Made by a program: the position numbers and the translations under genes
Assembly: GCA_003153355.1 (NCBI GenBank)
Contig: PLYH01000006.1
Location: forward strand, 70,902 to 134,901
Direction of reading: 5' to 3'
DNA from: Candidatus Peregrinibacteria bacterium
GTDB lineage: Bacteria > Patescibacteriota > Gracilibacteria > UBA1369
Length of the DNA: 64,000 nucleotides
Shown here: positions 60,129 through 64,000 of the stretch, one piece after another
Numbering within the stretch: the stretch's first letter is position 1
Layout of the letters: every line of letters starts with the position of its first letter
The notes under the pieces: generated by a model
What the model saw: the letters and a program-made list of their open reading frames with translations, nothing else
Database searches by the model: none
Told to the model about the DNA's origin: nothing

Positions 60129-62951
60129 ATGGCTGAGCTTGCGCGATCCCGGCAACGAGCCTTCGGCGACTTCAGTCTGGATCGAGCTCTGTGGCCAAAT
60201 CTGCAGGCGGTGATCGCCCAGGAGATCGACTGGCAGATGGTCGGATACGCAGCTCTGGTCATAGCCGCGTTCACTCTCCGGTTTTGGGACGTGGGTGGCC
60301 GAGCCATGCATCATGACGAGAGTTTGCATGCGACCTATGCCTGGTATCTCTTCAAAGGGCGAGGGTATCAGTACAACCCTCTCATGCACGGCCCTCTGCA
60401 GTTCTATGTCATGGCCTTCTTCTACATGCTCTTCGGAGACCATACGACCACAGCGCGTCTATTCGCGGTTCTGTGTGGGAGCGCCATCGTAGCCCTGCCG
60501 TACTTTATGCGGCGTGACTTGGGGACCTTGGGAGCGGCCATCGCAGCCGTCGCGTTGGTCATCTCGCCGGCGTTTCTCTATTATTCGCGGTTCGCTCGGG
60601 ACGACGTGTACCTCGATTTCTTCACGCTGTTGATGGTCGTCGGGTTCTTGGGATTTCTGCGGAGCCGGCGACCTCGCAGTCTCTACCTCGTTGCGGCGGC
60701 CGCGGCCCTGGCCATGGCTACCATGGAAGCTTCATATATCGTGTTCTTTATCTTCGGCAGCTTCTTGGGTTTGGCAGTGCTCAGCGAATGGCTGACACTC
60801 CCCTTCGACCGCAGGCCGATAACCGAGGCTGTGCGCTCCATCACCGTCGAGTCATGGCTCTGGATAGCCGCAATCTTTCTGGTGATAACCATTCTTCTCT
60901 ATTCAACGTTTCTGACAAATCCAAGCGGAGTGTTTGACTTTGGATATGGGCTGCTCAGCCCAAATCGCATGGACATACTCGGCGGCTTAACCTACTGGCT
61001 TTCACAACATGGGGTCGCGCGGGGCGGGCAGCCGTGGTTCTACTATCTCCTGCTCTTTCCGCTTTACGAGCCCTTCGCAATGTTGTTCGCATTGGGCGGA
61101 GTCTTCTGGGCCGTGGTCAGACGCCGTATGTTCACGACCTTCCTGGCCCTTTGGTTCGCTCTGGCATTGGCCATCTACAGCTGGGCGGGCGAGAAGATGC
61201 CATGGCTTTTCCTACACCCACTTCTCCCCGGCATTTTGCTGGCGGCTACTTTCACCGGCTATCTCTTGGAACGATACGGGAGGGTCGGAAGAACAGCATT
61301 GATCGGCTTACTCGTAGTTCTGGCACTTGTCGAGGCTCACTCCGCCCAGGCACTGACGTTTGCTGACGGCGCCAATCCCACCGAGATGCTAATCTACGTA
61401 CAAACCTCGAATGACGTTCCCATCGTCTCCAACGAGGTCCTGGGACTTGTGAAGCACCTGCCCGCAAAGACCACGCCTCCCCTGATTCAGATTGATGATT
61501 CCGATCTTCAGGGCTGGCCGTTCGAATGGTACTTCCGCAACCTACCAGCGGCCGACATCAGCTACAGCAGCAACTTCGCGAACCCCGCCGCGCCGATACT
61601 CATCATGCTCGACCCGGAGCACGATCGCTATGCAAGCTCGCTTCAGAGCCGCTACGTGGTTTCGCGGTATCGATGGAATTGGTGGTTTCCCGAGGACTAC
61701 AAGGGCTTCACCTTCGACAACGGAATGTGCGGCACGGCTGCGCACGAGACTCCCTGTCCTCCCGGAACCCAGGGAACCGTGTTCCTGAAGACGGGAATGC
61801 CCTGCCCGCCAACCGCCTTGGTGGCGGGCAGCAATTGCTCGCTGATTCAAACTCCCGCGGCAATCAATCTGCTTCACGCGATCACCAATGACAGCACCTG
61901 GAGGAATCTGTGGGACTGGTACGCCTATCGAACACCCTTCGGTCAGCGTGGCGCCCGGATGCTTTATCTGTATGTCCGCAAGGACTTGGTGCCGGCATCG
62001 GCACGTACGGGCACAAGCTCCAGTGGCGTGACCAATACCTACCATCAGCTCGCAATTCGCTCGACTCTTACATTCGGAAATACGGGCCTCTCAGCCGGCC
62101 GGCTCCTCGACCCTCATGGCTTGACGCGAGGGGCCAATGGCGACATCTACGTGGCGGATTCAGGGAATCACCGGATCTCGATCTATTCGCCCACTCGTGT
62201 ATTCCTGGGGCAGATCGGCAAGCCGGGCACGGGAAGCGGTGAGTTCAACATCAACCAGTCGCCCATGGCGGTTGCCGTGTCCCCATCGGGCACAATCTAC
62301 GCTACCGACTGGTGGAATCACCGGATTGAGGAGTTCGGTCCCGATGGTCACATAATCCGCTCATGGGGGCATTACGGGCTGCATGGGCCTTACGCCTTCT
62401 TCGGCCCTCGCGCGATCGCCCTAGGGCCCAATAGGGACGTTTACGTGGCAGATACCGGGAACCGGCAGATCGCGGTGTTCTCGCCCACCGGCCGTTTCCT
62501 GTTCCGGTTTGGACGGGCAGGATCCGCAGCCGGCCAGTTCGAGGAGCCTTCGAGTGTAATCGCCGCTCCCAACGGCGACATCTATGTCGCCGACATGTGG
62601 AACTCGCGGATTCAGCGATTTGACGCCGGCGGCCATTATCTGGGGAGTTGGCCCGTTCCCTCATGGCAGTCGCAGTCATACGAGGAACCGTACCTCGCGC
62701 AGCTGCCAAACGGGAACATATTAGCCACAGATCCTACCAACTCTCGCATCCTCGAGTTCACTGCCAGTGGACGGCGCGTGGGCGCGATCTCAGATTCGAG
62801 ATTCAGTATGCCTATCGGAGTGACGGCAGGGCCGAATGGAACGATCTACGTGACGGACGCCGCCAACAATGACGTTATCGCCTTCCGGGTTGGTCGGCGA
62901 ACCGGCAATGTCGCCGTGGCGCCGTCAGGCTCCCGCATCCCGAAACCGTAG
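60129..62951 (+). CDS. Agl23/TIGR03663-like membrane protein fused to C-terminal NHL repeats
   Basis: GRAMHHDESLHATYAWYLFKGRGYQYNPLMHGPLQFY...YSWAGEKMPWLFLHPLLPG, then repeats PHGLTRGANGDIYVADSGNHRISIYSP. Confidence 0.85.
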   Translation: MAELARSRQRAFGDFSLDRALWPNLQAVIAQEIDWQMVGYAALVIAAFTLRFWDVGGRAMHHDESLHATYAWYLFKGRGYQYNPLMHGPLQFYVMAFFYMLFGDHTTTARLFAVLCGSAIVALPYFMRRDLGTLGAAIAAVALVISPAFLYYSRFARDDVYLDFFTLLMVVGFLGFLRSRRPRSLYLVAAAAALAMATMEASYIVFFIFGSFLGLAVLSEWLTLPFDRRPITEAVRSITVESWLWIAAIFLVITILLYSTFLTNPSGVFDFGYGLLSPNRMDILGGLTYWLSQHGVARGGQPWFYYLLLFPLYEPFAMLFALGGVFWAVVRRRMFTTFLALWFALALAIYSWAGEKMPWLFLHPLLPGILLAATFTGYLLERYGRVGRTALIGLLVVLALVEAHSAQALTFADGANPTEMLIYVQTSNDVPIVSNEVLGLVKHLPAKTTPPLIQIDDSDLQGWPFEWYFRNLPAADISYSSNFANPAAPILIMLDPEHDRYASSLQSRYVVSRYRWNWWFPEDYKGFTFDNGMCGTAAHETPCPPGTQGTVFLKTGMPCPPTALVAGSNCSLIQTPAAINLLHAITNDSTWRNLWDWYAYRTPFGQRGARMLYLYVRKDLVPASARTGTSSSGVTNTYHQLAIRSTLTFGNTGLSAGRLLDPHGLTRGANGDIYVADSGNHRISIYSPTRVFLGQIGKPGTGSGEFNINQSPMAVAVSPSGTIYATDWWNHRIEEFGPDGHIIRSWGHYGLHGPYAFFGPRAIALGPNRDVYVADTGNRQIAVFSPTGRFLFRFGRAGSAAGQFEEPSSVIAAPNGDIYVADMWNSRIQRFDAGGHYLGSWPVPSWQSQSYEEPYLAQLPNGNILATDPTNSRILEFTASGRRVGAISDSRFSMPIGVTAGPNGTIYVTDAANNDVIAFRVGRRTGNVAVAPSGSRIPKP

Positions 62952-63533
62952 CCATGCCGCTGAAACGGCCTCTCTCAAGTGGTCGAGGGTGTCGTCGTTC
63001 CGAATCACCTCGGTCACGAGCGACCTGTCAAATGCCGGCTGAGCCGCGATGCGCTTCTTCGCCTCCTCGGTGGAATATCCGCGTAGATCTGTCAGGCGAC
63101 TGAATTGCTTGGAGAGTGAGCTGTCAACGAACCAGACTCCTTGCATCCGACTGAGCAGCGGGCTGTCGAGGAGACGAATGGCTTCGACCGTCACAACCCC
63201 GGCTGCAACCTCGCCCTCCGTGTCTTCGAGCTTCCGGTCGACGTATTGCCGGACAGCAGGATGCACCAATGCCTCAAGCTTCCGCAGGGCCTCCGGGCTG
63301 TCGAAAACAAGCCGCCCCAATCGCTGCCGATCAACCGAAGAATCAGGAGCAAGCATTCCGCTGCCGAACTCGCGCGCGATATCGATTGACAGGGGAGTTT
63401 CCGGCCCCATCAGCGCGTGGGTGACCTCATCGGCGTCAATGACCTCAAGCGCGCCCAGGCTCCTGGTCATCTCGGCCACAGTCGATTTACCGCAACCGAT
63501 CGGACCCGTGATCCCAAGGGCGCGTAGACTCAA
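62925..63533 (-). CDS. coaE: Dephospho-CoA kinase
   Basis: LGITGPIGCGKSTVAEMTRSLGALEVIDADEVTHALM; LEALVHPAVRQYV. Confidence 0.93.
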   Translation of the reverse strand: MSLRALGITGPIGCGKSTVAEMTRSLGALEVIDADEVTHALMGPETPLSIDIAREFGSGMLAPDSSVDRQRLGRLVFDSPEALRKLEALVHPAVRQYVDRKLEDTEGEVAAGVVTVEAIRLLDSPLLSRMQGVWFVDSSLSKQFSRLTDLRGYSTEEAKKRIAAQPAFDRSLVTEVIRNDDTLDHLREAVSAAWLRFRDAGA

Positions 63534-63552
63534 TCCAACCCGAACCCCGAGC

Positions 63553-64000
63553 TCACGAGTCGGCAGCCATTAGCTCCTCGGTGAGGAGGGTTAACCTGCT
63601 CATTGTCTCCGCGTACGAGTCGGTGAGCGCTCGCAGATCGTCAACTGAGCCGGTGGGAGCATTTGCCGTCAACCGTTTCAGGATCGGGGCGGCCTCCGAC
63701 TGAGCCTGTCCCAGGTCTGCCGCGATTTCAGAACGCGGGCGCTGACTTGAAATAACGACCGGCGGAGGAGCTACCGGGGCAGAGAATCTGAGATTTCGGC
63801 GATAACGGCCAGCCTGAAAGTCCGACCAGTTCCCATCGTAGACCTGTAATGAGCCGCCTTCGATGGACCAGATCTCGGTTGCGAGTCGATCGATCAGAAA
63901 CCTGTCATGCGAAACCATTACGAGTGTCCCGCCAAAGTCTGCCAGTGCGCGCTCCAGCGCTTCCCGAGCGGAGATGTCCAAATGGTTGGTCGGCTCGTCG
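63553..64000 (-). CDS. ABC-F family ATPase, C-terminal part (runs off the window)
   Basis: DEPTNHLDISAREALERALADFGGTLVMVSHDRFLIDRLATEIWSIEGGSLQVYDGNW. Confidence 0.88.
   Translation of the reverse strand, partial: DEPTNHLDISAREALERALADFGGTLVMVSHDRFLIDRLATEIWSIEGGSLQVYDGNWSDFQAGRYRRNLRFSAPVAPPPVVISSQRPRSEIAADLGQAQSEAAPILKRLTANAPTGSVDDLRALTDSYAETMSRLTLLTEELMAADS

Noticed and set aside
54210-64000. Genomic island integrated at the tRNA-fMet
   Set aside because: No integrase, no repeated tRNA 3' end seen, and the far side carries housekeeping genes; chimera is the simpler explanation

Overview
The window looks like two genomes joined at one point. Part A (about 1-54,290) is a compact, AT-rich bacterial chromosome segment that reads in the standard code. 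Its gene style (very short gaps, tail-to-tail overlaps, few Shine-Dalgarno sites) suggests Patescibacteria/CPR, but I cannot prove the taxon. Part B (about 54,290-64,000) is clearly GC-rich, with different gene style and content: NfeD-like, sigma-70/ECF, methyltransferase, two Agl23-type membrane proteins (one with C-terminal NHL repeats), coaE and a partial ABC-F. The switch falls at an initiator tRNA gene (54210-54284), so an assembly chimera must be excluded before biology is inferred across it. Part A housekeeping genes: tandem ddl, recG, tyrS, pdxT/pdxS, rluD-like, rplU, pth, obg, uvrC, der, yggS-like, rpsB, tsf, ribBA, ribD, queA, cysS, murC, FtsB/DivIC-like, tRNA-Leu(CAA). The strongest candidates for an under-described system in Part A are: (1) a two-gene operon at 44282-48226, with a PKD + flavodoxin-like + 7TM protein (7TM family normally fused to an inactive transglutaminase) and one polypeptide fusing an ATP-grasp peptide ligase, a retropepsin-like DTG protease and a DUF1704/MATCAP-type HExxTH QEGLA peptidase, divergent from a large secreted Ig/FN3 protein; (2) a dispersed partner-switching network (HATPase kinase, three STAS proteins, HAMP-SpoIIE phosphatase) linked to a PrsW protease, a glycosyltransferase/Wzz locus and MFS/NTT-like HEAT-repeat membrane proteins; (3) a UvrC with an apparent GNAT-like insertion; (4) a GC-rich Gly/Ser-linker lipoprotein that looks horizontally acquired. 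All calls were made by reading the sequence, without database searches.
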